From Plazaster borealis (Eukaryota; Echinodermata; Asteroidea; Forcipulatida; Labidiasteridae): a DNA stretch of 64,000 bases. Of the stretch, positions 44,812 through 58,100 are shown piece after piece; position 1 is the first letter of the stretch, and each line of letters opens with the position of its first letter. The notes below the pieces were generated by a model, which saw only the letters and a program-made list of their open reading frames with translations, searched no databases and was not told where the DNA came from. The stretch spans positions 1 through 64,000 of the forward strand of contig JAJGQC010000489.1 in NCBI GenBank assembly GCA_021014325.1, in the 5' to 3' direction. A program made the translations under genes and the position numbers.

Positions 44812-45243
44812 TTGACCCTGTTGGTTTGCTTCTCTCTGTTTGAAGGGTGAGCCAGCAAGAACATGCAGTAGATGCCAGGGTCAGGGTGACATCAACCAAG
44901 GATTCATTCTGAAGCAGGGGGAGGATGACCAAGCTCCTGAGTTCATGAGGGTGAATTGACCCTGTTGGTTTGCTTCTCTCTATTTGAAGGGCGAGTCAGC
45001 AAGAACATGCAGTAGATGCCAAGGTCAGGGTGACATCAACCAAGGATTCATTCTGAAGCAGGGGGAGGATAACCAAGCTCCTGAGTTCATGAGGGTGAGT
45101 TGACCCTGTTGGTTTGCTTCTCTCTATTTGAAGGGCGAGCCAGCAAGAACATGCAGTAGATGCCAGGGTCAGGGTGACATCAACCAAGGATTCATTCTGA
45201 AGCAGGGGGAGGATAACCAAGCTCCTGAGTTCATGAGGGTGAC
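44812..45243. repeat. 144-bp tandem repeat, three copies
   Basis: TTGACCCTGTTGGTTTGCTT starts copies at 44812, 44956 and 45100, with very few differences. On the minus strand the unit is open and reads SLVILPLLQNESLVDVTLTL, then ASTACSCWLALQIERSK, so the array gives a continuous 74-residue frame. Part of the unit resembles the TTGACATCAA...GAGGGTGACCAAG portion of the cassette at 37.2 and 38.5 kb. Coding status unclear. Confidence 0.8.
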
Positions 45244-45479
45244 ACTGATGAGTATCTCAGGATTATTGCACTGATGGATTGACATGCATTCTGTTGTGAA
45301 AGTAAAGCAATGACATGTTTAATTACAAGAAGGCTATAAATGGTGTACAGGACTTTAATTATACAGAGCCCACAGGACCAGGGCCTCTGCTGCAACTGGT
45401 CTTGGGCTTGAAGCCCTTTCAAAATATTTCAGTACACTTTAACATTTTCAAATGGGAGTGTCCATTCAAAGATAAAATA

Positions 45480-45592
45480 GACCCCTTGCACTGGCCGCCA
45501 TTGATGATGAGGTCAAACAGTGGAAACATGCACGCCAATGATAGGTCTTCCTTTGACCTCAGTGAGGGCGCTGTTTGGACTTTGGCAAGGGG
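45480..45592. mobile_element. MITE, relative of the 33195 element
   Basis: GACCCCTTGCACTGGCCGCC and TTGGCAAGGGGAC ends. It splits a cassette copy: the flanks (CATTCAAAGATAAAATA and TTCCACTGGCCTGTTACGCA) match the uninterrupted cassette at 37.9 kb. Confidence 0.55.
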
Positions 45593-45995
45593 ACTATTCC
45601 ACTGGCCTGTTACGCATTTATTATGCTAGAAATACAGTTTGACCTTTTCTTCTAACTTGAGCACTTTATAGCCTTCATTTAATAACTGGAAATTTAATAA
45701 TCTACAGAAAAGAATGCAGAATAAACACTCCTTAATTGTAGTTGTGTGGTTGTTGAGTATTATGATAAGGGTCAAACCTTGCACAGGGTTTGTTGGTGGC
45801 TTTTATCTTGTACAATGTATTTCTTGACTTCTATACAACAATGTTGGATAAATCAGCTGATGCTGCCAACAAATATTGGATAGATAATGCCCACTGCCTT
45901 TAATGTCAATTTTGTATGAGTGTATGTCATACTCATAGACCAGTAAATTCACACAAGGTTTTTCTTTTTACGAACAAACACAGTTCATGACATAC

Positions 45996-46102
45996 CTGGT
46001 TAGAGTAGCAAACACATTGACTATGGATGGCAGACACACTCTGATCGGATTGAGTCGTCAGTCCCATCACATAATGCAGCCCCTTGTTGTCCTCCAGAAG
46101 CG
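45996..46102 (-). CDS. RRN3: RRN3 exon 13 (as numbered here), with an apparent frame slip
   Basis: Acceptor TTCCGCCATCGCCAG, donor AACCAG|GTATGT. The first half in one frame reads DNKGLHYVMGLT; the second half in the next frame reads LNPIRVCLPSIVNVFATLTR, matching L-N-P-L-K-I-C-L-P-S-V-V-N-F-F-A. The change is at about 46050-46060, where the second frame has a TGA and no AG that could serve as acceptor. One expected exon (the AVFYTFVFRH region) upstream is not found. Confidence 0.75.
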
Positions 46103-49100
46103 CTGGCGATGGCGGAAAACAAAAATATAAAACACCGCCTGAAATAAAACCGGAAACGATCGACCATCAATTTTAATTGGAGATATTACCCAATAAAGGC
46201 TAGTTCGCTTCTGTTCATTTAATTATCACGGATCGATGAAGAGAAAACTTAGCCTCACTTAAATCTTAATCCTATATAATACAAGTGGGGAAAACAGAAG
46301 TAACTATCATGTACGTATCTCAGATCCTATATTCCTAAACTGATGATAAAAAAGTATTTAAATATGTCAATGAAAACCATAAAATATGGGTTCGAGTCCC
46401 AGTCTTGACACTTGTGTCCTTAAGCCAGACACTTAACCATTATTGCTTCATCCTTCGGAAGGGACGTAAAGCCATTGGTCCTGAGTGTTGTGTAACACAC
46501 GTAAAAGAACCCAGTTGCACTCATTGCAAAGAGAAGGGGTTTGCCCCAGTGTTTCTGGCAGTGGCTGCTGAATACGCTGCAGCACCTTGTAAACCCTATA
46601 CACGGTGTTACATATATAGGTCTCATAATTCAAAAACTTCAAAAGAACCTGTCTGGAAATAAATTATGATAAGCGCTTTGAGACACCCGTAGATAAAGCG
46701 CTATATAAAAACTACAGTAGTTATATTATACTTTATTGATACTTTCAGACTGAGCAAATTCCGAAGTTGAGTTTGGCCAAAAACATGTCTCCATTGCCTT
46801 TGAGAGGGACTCTGCTATGGTCAAAAAGTCCGGCCATTACCACTTCTTGATTATAAACCACTGGTCATTTCGGCTGGTAAACAGTTTGCAACAGTTATTC
46901 CAAATTGCTTTCATTTGAATTTCTCTTGATGAGTTTATTACATCTCGAAGTGCTAACAGACTGTGCAAGTCTCGCGTGTATTCACATATTGGGACCCGAT
47001 TTGAGCTCTAGATTTCAAGGAGCATCTGGGAATAGTATCTTCAGCACTAGAGAAGTACTTCGGGATTTCTTTATTTCTGAAGAAAATAACAGCTATTGTT
47101 CACCAGTCAGGTATAAAAAGTGAAATCAGATAAGAGTCTGAAATTTCTCATTCCCGAGACTGTCCGAAACTGGTTGTCTTTAAGTTGCCTCGTGACATTG
47201 CCCTTGAGCACGGTGGGCACATTCTAGGCGGAAAGGAGCATACCTGTAGACATACACCCACAATCCAGTGGACCACCAGAAAGGTCTGCAAGACCAAGAC
47301 AATGTGCCTAACTTACAGAAGCAGTCCTACATAAAGGAATATGCGTGTTAGCATTTTGAATGTTCCAATGGAATGTTCAGGCAGTCCAAGAGATCGGTCT
47401 ATGTATACCTACTCGAATACTTAACCGACCCATTTAGAAAATTCCTACTGTTTGGACTTTTGAGACGCTCCCTAACAGAACTTGTAATAATGCCTTTCCC
47501 ATGAAATATGCCAACTACATTCACACATGCATACAGACACTATTGGTTGGCAGATGCACAATGATGTATGCGTCAAGCTACCATCAGCCCCATACGAAAA
47601 AAAGGAGCGATGTTCTCATTTTGTCAACCAGTTATACTAGTGCGCACGCATGATGTGCGCTTTACATATTTCATTGGAAAGGTATATTGTGTGGTTCTTA
47701 TACAGCGAGTGTCCTCAACCTTACCTGACAGAGAGAATAGAACGGTCCACGTATGTTAACATCTTGTAGTAATCTGTGATTTACTTCTTGCTTTTCAATG
47801 TAAGAATTGATCCAACCCACCATGAGATCTAAACACGCCGTCACCGTACTGCGACACAAAGGACAAATTAAAGATAAATTTGAACAAAATTAACATTATT
47901 GTTCTGTTGTTAAAGAAAGGTAAACGGGTGTGTAATGATTGCATATCAGGGTTCTGCCCAGGATTTTTTTAGTGGCGGAAAAAAGGGGGCCAGGGAATTG
48001 TTTTTCCTCTGGTATGGTCAAGTCAATTTCCTTTCGATCCTGTCCGTGCACGATCGTGCCGTGAATTTACATGTAGGCCTCCACAGTGCGCGCACGCCTT
48101 TACCGCCATGGGAAAACAATTTACAGCATAGCATCATGGTGCCTTACTCTGTAGTTCATTTTACGTTGTATTCAATGCCGTGGAAAAGGATACGCAACAC
48201 GTACACGATGAAACTGGTATCATGTTATATTCCAAGTGTAAAGCTACAGTCAGAGTGACTGGGAACCATTGTAAAATCAATGCAGGTTTCCGTTGGATCG
48301 TTGGATATCGTTGGTACACAGGCGGGACAGATGCTCGATCCTGGATCATTAAAATAGACTCAAACCAAAGAAGTAGGCTACTCGAAACTTTGGATGAAAT
48401 TTTTAATGGTAAATAATTTATTTTTACATGTTGTTCAAAATGTTTTGAAGGAAGTGGGCAAAAAAAGGGGGAAATGTGTGGTGGTCGGAAAAGGAGAAAA
48501 ATACGCCAGTGGTGGTCGGGGAATCACGAGTGCGGGCACCGACCACCGTGGGCAGAACCCTGATATGATTGAGTAAAACTCAATAAAAATGGTTTCATAA
48601 TGTAAAAAAACCCAACATTTTGATCAGTGTCACGCTGGGAAAAATTGCCAATTTTCACAAAAGCCCCTAAGCGCCTAGGAATCAAAACAGCACTTTGACG
48701 TCACATTACTGACTTGAACCAAACAAGACAATGGAAAATGCATAGCAACAAAGATAAACAACCTTCATCCAGTCCGTGTGTGACGTAATTTACGTCATAA
48801 CACGGACTGGTAACCCGTTCCTACTAAGCAGCATTCTGTTGCACTTACCAAGTTTGTGTCCTTAAGCGACTCTATGACTTTATTTGCAGGAACCCAAATG
48901 ATGAACAATGTACAAATCTATTTATTTATTGCACACCAAAAGTGCAAGCACCAATATTCAGGATGAATAGGAGACAATGAAGAAAATCTCATTTTACAAA
49001 GTGGGAGGGAAACCCCTTATGGGGAAAAAACTTTTTTCAAAAACCTGTCTTAGAATGTTTCTGTCTGTTCAAACGCCTTGAGTACCTTATTGGTAGATAC

Positions 49101-52100
49101 GGCGCCATATAAGACTATATATTATTATTTTATTATTAGAAAACCCATGCAATCAGGTGGGGACTGAAAGCCCAGTCCACATGCAAGGCTGTGGCGAGAT
49201 TCCAACCGGGGTCCACAGACATGAAAACCAGGGAAAGAAACCACTGAGCCAACCTGATCCCCAAATGAGTTAGGCCTAAAATGAGTTGAGGTTTACCTGT
49301 GTGGAAGGAAGTTTGCCCTGGAGATGAAGCTTGCCATGTTGGAGGCAGTGGCTTGGCGTAGGATTGCTGGTGTGTTTGGATTGGTGAATCGCTTCCACAG
49401 ATACTCCAGAAAGCTCTCTATGATTGATTGCTTGATTGGAAATACATCAAAACAGCGAGGTGTAAAGAAAACAAACAATATCCTGTGCAAATATAATGTA
49501 TGTTTTAAAGGGACCTATTGCCTTCGATTGGGCGATTCGAAGTAGAATATAATGATCCACACAAATATTCATTGAAATTGTGTGGTTTTCCTTTCATTTA
49601 TTTTTTTGATTTTTCTTATAAAAAAGGTTGTAACTTGGGGTTGAACAAAGAAAAAGTTACTAGAGCAGATTTGAACCAACGACCTCCGGATTACGTGACG
49701 GTGCTCTACCAACTGAGCTATTTAGCCCTATGTTGTCAGTCTCCTATTTTGTCAATATCTTTGATCGGGGAACAAATAAAGATAACCTTGAATTATATAA
49801 AATTTACCCAGTCAGTTTCCCTTCTGGTTTATTACTTGATAAAAAAAGTGGTAATATACTGCTCAAAGTGCATGACATTACACACATTTAATACAGGGGC
49901 CTTCTAAATATTCGAACTTGAATGTTGTTGTTTCCCGTCAACAAAATGTCTTACCTGTCTGAAGCTACAGAAGTAGAAGAGTAGATACTGAACGTGGCTT
50001 GAGCCGTGGGTCGGCAAGATGACCTTATCAAAGACCTGAAGGAGATGTTTGCGGAGAAGCCTTGCTCCTTCTAACTGGAACTCGTCTAAGGAAAAACAAA
50101 ACAAAATACTCATGATTATTTTTGGCCAGGGAAATGAATTGCTGTTGTGTGCCCAGAGGGATGTAAATAGATTTTACCGGGAAAAAGGGCGTAAGCAGTT
50201 AATGTTCAAAATTGGGTTTCAAGAAAACTTAGCATGAAAGTTTAATCGGTTTTCTACTATTCATAAGTCATTAGCATATAGGAAGGTTAAATTCTGCATG
50301 GGAATGAGAAAACATCCGAGTGCGATTGGCAAATGGGGTTTCTTTAAAAAAAAGCACCCTCATCCCAAGTGCTAATTTTGTTTCAATGTTATTTTTAACA
50401 AATTATATGAAAATTTTATGAAAATTGAAACAACTTGCTATGGGTATTTTTAATTTAAGTTGGATTTGGTGGACATATTGTAGGATCCTCACCATTCTTA
50501 AAGCAGGAATCTTTGATGTACACCATCACAGTACTAATGAGAGAGTCCAACATGTCAGCCATCTCATGCTTGACAGCTGCCTTCTTCTCATCACCCGCAT
50601 CCTTGATGCAATCTTTGTCAACATTGCCGCCTCCTTCCTCCACTCCTTCCTGAATGAGTGAAAATATTGTCAGGTCCTTGTCCTTCTGATGGGACATTGT
50701 TCTTCGGATGGGACATTAAGCCGTAGGTCCAGTGTGCTAGCATTGGTAGTGCACGTATAAGAAGCACTTATCGTGGAAGAGTAGGGGTTAACCCCGGTGT
50801 TTCTGGTTCACATAGCAAGCACCCTTGTTTACAGGTTTCCTCAGGCTTGTGAGCTACAGTGTTTAAGTTCACTTATGAGGCATGCTTGGTTTCATTACCA
50901 GAAATATATAATAAATGATAATAATAATAACTATAATAAGTAAGTTGATGATCTGTGACCATAGAGCTACATAAGTCCCGACGGTCTTGTGTTCTTCAAT
51001 TGAATAATAATACCTCACTGTGTAATATCTTTAATAAAAACAAACTTTTGTTCAAATGTTGACTATCAGTCTGATAAATATCTTTCAATTCTGTTCAACA
51101 TTGAAGCATAAACATTCTCTTACATGTAATTCTTGTTACAAAAACCCTGTTTATATCTTTTTAAAAACTGTGTAGACAGATTATTTTTCTCATAATTGAT
51201 TCTGGTCTTGTAAAACAATTTCTGGTCCACTAAGACTTTTGAGTGACAAGCCCTGTGTGGTGGCCCTGTGATCTTCCCCGAAAATTTGAGACCTGATGGT
51301 TTTCATCAATTTGTTTTGTTGTTGATATTTTGGAGCTCCTGGTAAATGGAGTTTATTGATCAAGAGTGGTCTCCAAAGTAATCGCTTGGCAAAAAGAAAA
51401 CCAATTGTTTTAAGTAAAACATTTTGTGAATTATGATTTATTTAATCCCGGAAATGGGATAAACCTACCATTTTAAACTGCATGTCATCTTCCCCATCAT
51501 TGTGTGTTTTGTCGACGCTTTCTGCAATACTCTCCGCATCCCATATGTCCTCCTTCGGAGAATTTGCCTGAAAAAAACAAAAAAATAAACCCAGAATGAA
51601 TCAATGTGGCGTGTCGTGGCCGAGTGGTTTAGTTCATTGGACTCAAGTTCTGGTTGCTGAGTCATCAGGTTGCGAGTTCGAACAGGGGGGGACAGGGTTG
51701 ACCACTGCTCGCCTTGCAAGGAGGGGATTGGGACGGGTTGACCCCTGACTGTACTCTTGCTTACATCAGTGGGGGGGGGGGGGCAGGGTTGACCACTACT
51801 CACCTTACAAGGAGGGGATTGGGAATGGTTGACCCCTGACTATACTCTTGCTTACATCAGTGGGGGGGGGGGCAGGGTTGACAACTACTCACCTTACAAG
51901 GAGGGGATTGGGAATGGTTGACCCCTGACTGTACTCTTGCTTACATCAGTGGGGGGGGGCAGGGTTGACCACTACTCACCTTACAAGGCGGGGATTGGGA
52001 ATGGTTGACCCCTGACTGTACTCTTGCTTACATCAGTGGGGGGGGGGGGGCAGGGTTGACAACTACTCACCTTACAAGGAGGGGATTGGGAATGGTTGAC

Positions 52101-55100
52101 CCCTGACTGTACTCTTGCTTACATCAGTGGGGGGGAGGGTTGACCACTACTCACCTTGCAAGGAGGGGATTGGGAATGGTTGACCCCTAACAGTACTCTT
52201 GCTTACACTGGAGGGGGGGACACACAGGGTTGACCACTACACTCGCCTTGCAAGGAGGGGATGGGGAATGGTTGACCTCTGACTGTACTCTTGCTTACAC
52301 AGGAGGGGGGAGGAACAGGGTTGACCACTACTCGCCTTGCAAGGAGGGGATTGGAAACAGGTTGACCCCTGACTGTACTCTTGCTTACACTGGAGGGGGG
52401 GGGGCACAGGGTTGACCACTACTCGCCTTGCAAGGAGGGGATTGGGAATGGTTGACCCCTGACTGTACTCTTGCTTACACTGGAGGGGGGGAACAGGGTT
52501 GACCACTACTCGTCTTGCAAGGAGGGGATGGGGAATGGTTGACCCCTGACTGTACTCTCTTACACTGGAGGGGGGGGACACAGGGTTGACCAATACTCGA
52601 CGCCTTGCAAGGAGGGGATTGGGAAAGGTTGACCCCTGACCGCACTTACATCAAGTTCCGTCATGCGATGGATAATCAACTCCAATATTTTGACTCTCAG
52701 CTCAGATAGATAACTGGTGATTTCTAACAGGTTCTTCACATAGCCGTTCTAATGTGGAGACAGAAATTAAATTGAAATTATTAGAAAGATAGATATATGT
52801 CGGGAGAAGCAGAAATTGAATGAAATTTCTCTAACTACGTTTAGAAAAGAATGAAATTACTGGCATTAGGAATATCCAAATACTAAAGTTTTATACTGCA
52901 AAAGAAAAAGAAAACAATCCTAGATCCACCAAAACTGCATAACTGCTTGTAATTTTGGATGAGGAATAATAGTTAAACATATAAATACTAAACAATTATT
53001 GAATGCATGGGAGTGCATTGTCGAAAAAATATAATCACAAGGTAAAATCACACACACTAGATCCCTGTCAAAAATGTTAACGGAAACTTGTCCACCCCAC
53101 ACTCTGATAACTCTTAAAAAAACATTCTAAATAATGTGGACGCAGGAACATGTAGACACCAACCTTGTTCACCGTGACACATTCTTGCCTTGCTTGGACA
53201 AACGAGATTGTTTTTGGAACGCTGAGAATTAAGCATCAAAATCAAAATATACCCGTCCTATATTTATTTCCATATCCGAGGTTACATGGACCAATGTTGT
53301 GGCAGTAAGTACATGGCTAAATAAATGATGACATGTGATGCGTGTTCCACCAATCAAACGACAAGAATGTAAGATTGACTATTGTATCCTCGTCATGTCA
53401 GATTCAAACCACTTACCGTTACGTAAGATGATCTCTTGTGATCCAGGGAAAACAGTCGGTCAAAACGGGCAGAAGGAATCTGGGAGTTCTGTTGGTAAAA
53501 ACAAATTAACAAAACTTACTGTGAAACACAGAAATACAAACTTCTTCAATCTTTGTAAAATTCTGACATAAACTTGTTTAATTTGGGATTTGAACAAAGA
53601 AATTTACTACAGCAGGATTTGAACCTACAACCTCTGTATTAACGTGCCGGCCCTCTTCCAACTGAGCTATCTAGTCCTAATGTTGGTGGTCTCCCTATTT
53701 TGTCAATATCTTTGTTCGGGGGGTGCCAGTCAGAAGCCATTCAGCCTGTAACTGCTGTATAGCCAGGGATCACACCCAAGTTACGATACAACCTGGGAAG
53801 CGGCAGGAGAGGGATCACCCTAAGGGGATGCGCCTTTTTAATTCACTATCAAGCACTATTCGATATGAAACTCATTTAATAAGTTTTACAACAAAATTAC
53901 AATTTGAGATTCTGCATGTTATAATTTTTTATTATTATATCTTTCTGCTAATGAACCAAAAACCCTCTAAAGTGCTATGCACTGTTACATGTTGGCCTGA
54001 GGATGCGTATGAAGAGAAGATGATGAAGAAATGTCAGTTTTAGATATTGGAGGAGGACCCCCAATTAGTGAGGTAGGGTGTGAAAATCCAATCCACGTCA
54101 GGATCTCGAGGCGCGGTCCACAGAGATGAAAGGCAGGGAAGAAACCAATGAGCAAACTTGATAACCTAATGGTTCACTTTGGGGGAAATCTCATTGCGCC
54201 ACGAGGGGATTTATCAGAATGATTTTTTTAACAAACAGTTATCAGACTTGAAAAAACCAGTTTGTTCAAATGTCTAAAAGACGCTTGAGTAATTTACTTA
54301 CGCTGGAGCGATATGTAGAAGCATGCCTAGTGTCTCATGTACCTCTCTGTAGCCTCATGCTCAGCCACCAGCTCTTCAGGATTTGAGTGCAAAATGGCTA
54401 AAGAGCAAAAAGGTAAAAAAAGGGACATGTCATTATAACAAAATTGCCCATAATGTCTGTCATGTTTTGTTGTTTTCATTTTTTAAGAGCCGTTTAAAAC
54501 CAAAATTGTATGTAATTTCTGAGGTGTTTAAATCACTTATGTTTTATTTTTTTTTAAATTTCCTTCTTAAGTGGACAGTACAATGAAATGAAATGAAAGC
54601 TTGAGTCTGGTGCACGAAACAACTTGGCCAATAACCACACGGTATGCTACACTGACGAGGTTAAAACATCCAGGTGTGTCTTGGCTGAGCAGTCAAGGGC
54701 ACCGAACTCAAGCTCTGGTGTTTTTGATCACAATGTGTGGGTTCAAGTCCCGGTCGTGACACTTGTGTCATTGAGCGAGACACTGAACCATTATTGCTTT
54801 GTCGGATGGGACGTAAAGCCGTAGGTCATGTGTGTTGTGTAATGCATGTAAAAGAACCCAGTACACTTGTAGTTAGAAAAAGGGGTTTGCCCCCGGTGTT
54901 TTCTGGTATGGTTGGCTACAGATTGCACCACAGCACCTTGTAAACCGTTACATGGTGCTATGTAAATATTTGGGTCTTTCAATTTGAACATAGCTCCCGT
55001 ACCTTTAAAACAAAATAAGTGCTTTGAGGCATCTTCGATGTGATGAAGCTCTGTATAATAACTGCGTATTATTATTAATATTATTATTATCCAGACCGAC

Positions 55101-58100
55101 AGTTCTAACCTGGTGGAGGATCTGATGGCAGGAGGTTCTTAGCTAGCATGGTGAGCACTGCTCCCAGATACACGGAGTGAGCGGAAATCAGATGTGTCAC
55201 AAACTGCCGATACTGTTTCATCAGCTTTGGCCCTTTTGTCGACCAATCGATACGCTACATTCAAAATAAATAAATAAACAAATTAATCACTTAATCAATA
55301 AAAAGTCATTTATAGGATGCCAAAATCCAAATTTTGATCTTACTCCGAGGCACAAAATAACTCATGAACACTGCTGGACGACGAATTTCATGTTGTTTTA
55401 AATAATAATAATAATGGCTTCTTATAATATAGCGTTCAAATCCATCACTCAGTGATGGTCATGGCGCTCCCACATTCAGTAATTTTCCTGCAAGGTATGT
55501 GGAGCTACTTTTTTGAAGTATGAGACCTTTTTCCTTTACATAGCACCATGTAATGGTAATACAAAGTGCTATGGTGCAATATACAGCCAATCAAACCAGG
55601 AACACCGGAGCGAACCCCTTCTCTTTACAATATAAGTGCACTGGGTTCTTTTACGTGCATTACACAACACACAGGTCCTACGCCTTTAAATCCCATCCGA
55701 AGGCAAACAAGGCCTAGGTTTTTATTGATAGTTTTACAAGAATAAAATTGTTTTTGTTTGTAAGATGGAAAAGAGAAAGACCAACAACCAAGGACAGTTG
55801 AGAGGCCACATATTATTATCTCTGTACCACTATTTACTGTCTGTGCCGTACACATAGTTAAGATAGGGGAGTCATTCATATCTCAACCAAATTCCAGCAC
55901 AATTCAAACATAATTACTCCACAGAAACTTTTTCAAAATTGTCTCAAATTAAGCTACATTCTTATGGTTTTTACCTGTATATTTCATAAACAGTTATATT
56001 TAACACGGCATTAGATATACGTGCATTGATAGTTTTTATAACAACACACGGGACCTACAGCTTTATGTTCCATCCGAAGGACGTAGCAATAATGTTTAAG
56101 TGTCTTGCTTAAGGACACAAGTGTCACGACCGGGACTCAAACCCACACTCTGTTGATTAGAAACACCAGAGCTTGAATCCGGTGCTCTTATTCGCTCGGC
56201 CACGACACGCCATTAATTTATGCGACCAATAAATAAATGAATGCATGAATGACTGAAATTGGAAATAAGCCTGATGGAACAGGTGAGCTTGAAGGAGCTT
56301 CTTGAATGTGTTGAATGAACTGGCATCTCTGATATGATGCAGGAAGCTTAATCCTTATATTGGGGTCATAGGAAGAGAACAATCTATCTGCAAAAGTAGA
56401 ACAGTGAGTTCTTGGCTCAACAAAAAGGGAAGAAGTTGAAGATGATCGAAGTTGTCTCCGTCAGGGTTTTATTTTGAGCATGTCTGTGATGTACTTAGTG
56501 ACTTGTTTGTGGTGTGCTTCAAATATTTATAGACTGGTATCCTTGAAGTTAAGAGACATATGAAAAAAAGCAGCAAATTCCTAAAATCTTCAAAAAAGTT
56601 ATCATACATAAATGTAAAAAGCGAAAATAGAATTAGCTGTTGCGAACTGCTGTTTATGTGTGTTGTCATTTAAGGCCCTGTCACACCATGGCGTATCGCC
56701 TAAACGTATGCCGACGTATACACAAAATAGTTCGAAAATTGTCAAAGACCAAGAACGTCCAACTTCCCAACGAGTTGCATCGGAAAAGTTGACATCGGTG
56801 TTGGACAGGACGTATCCATAGCGTATCCATAGCGTATGACTAATGAATTGATAGCGTATCACTAACTTATAACAAAGTTATCACAGCGTATGCGAGCATA
56901 TGAGTAACGAATGCTTAACGCATTCGTAGCATTTGTCTGCCGTGTTCAACGTATCCTCAGCGTATCCTCGGTGAACATCGAACATGTGACCTATGCCGCT
57001 GTAGATCGTATAAATACCGCTCCGATCTCAAGTACGTTTCCCCGTCAGCCGACGTACATCAACGTATACCAACCTACGTCACGAGTAACGTTCCATGTCT
57101 AACGTACCACGAACTTACGGGGAACTTATGCAGAACGTATGAAGCACACGTTCAGTACGTCGAGAAATTCTGAACATGCTCAATAATTGTTTGCGGGCTC
57201 GACCTGTTCAAAATTTTAACAGCGTATCACAGCGTGCTCTTTACGTAAACGACGTATCCTCAACTTACCCCAAACTTGTATCAGCGTACACCAACGTACA
57301 CCAACGTATTTTCGATAATTCGCATACGTTGGCATATGTTCAGGCGATACGCCATGGTGTGACAGGCCCAATAGCCTTCAAGAAAGACTTTGCTAGGGTC
57401 AAAACATCAGGCCATTGACCATGTTTTGCATTCATACATAAAAGTAGATAACTTTTTATGTTTTTGCCCACAGAAATTCTGAAGAAAAACAGTAATGAGA
57501 TTCTTACCAGAAGAGCTCTAACTAGAGGCTCAAATTCTTGACCGAGAGATGAAGTACATTTCTGCAATTCTTTGATCCATACGACAAGAGTAGAGGGCTG
57601 AGGAGGGAAAGAAACATATAAAACAACATAATAGTTGTGTTCAAGTAAAATGCTACAAAAACAGGCCCTCTTTTCAATCGTCCATATGCATGTCCCAATG
57701 CGCATGATCGGCGCGCAAAGGATTCTGGGTGAAAACAGAGTCCAAGCAACACCATCAGCCACCGTTGCGCGCTGATTTTGAAGCAATGCGGTACACAACT
57801 ATAAAACCTGCCATAGGATGTAAACTACAACATGGCGTCCAACCTGGCAGCTTGATGGAATTTTTTTTACTGTACTCGGTTTCCCAAGATGCACTGCGGT
57901 ACATACATGTATATTTTTAAGATGCCGCTTGTGCATATGGGCTATTGGCATGCTTAAAGGCATTGTGTAATGACTCTGATAATTAATGGCAATAAAAACA
58001 TGAAGAAGTACAGCAGCTTTGGGTAGTTATGGAAAAATCTATCACTTTTTACCCCCCCCCCCAAAAAGGATCTGATTATTCTTCCTGCGTGGACATAACA

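Noticed and set aside
44996..45220. 74-residue minus-strand frame as a simple gene
   Set aside because: It is an internal frame of a 144-bp tandem repeat; reported as a repeat with unclear coding status.
46384..46662. Plus-strand open frame in the SINE
   Set aside because: The same text appears in other type A SINE copies; not a gene.
48847..48900. Minus-strand exon-like piece VPANKVIESLKDTNL with donor TTG|GTAAGT
   Set aside because: It lies between RRN3 exons 11 and 12, whose phases already fit each other, and has no RRN3 counterpart or clear acceptor.
51685..52648. Open frames of about 118 and 61 residues across the minisatellite
   Set aside because: They exist only because the repeat unit lacks stops in those frames; composition is pure repeat and the region is an RRN3 intron.
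57340..57798. 152-residue minus-strand ORF as an independent gene
   Set aside because: Only the 30 codons at 57508-57597 (RRN3 exon 3) are meaningful; the rest runs through introns and into a TIR element.
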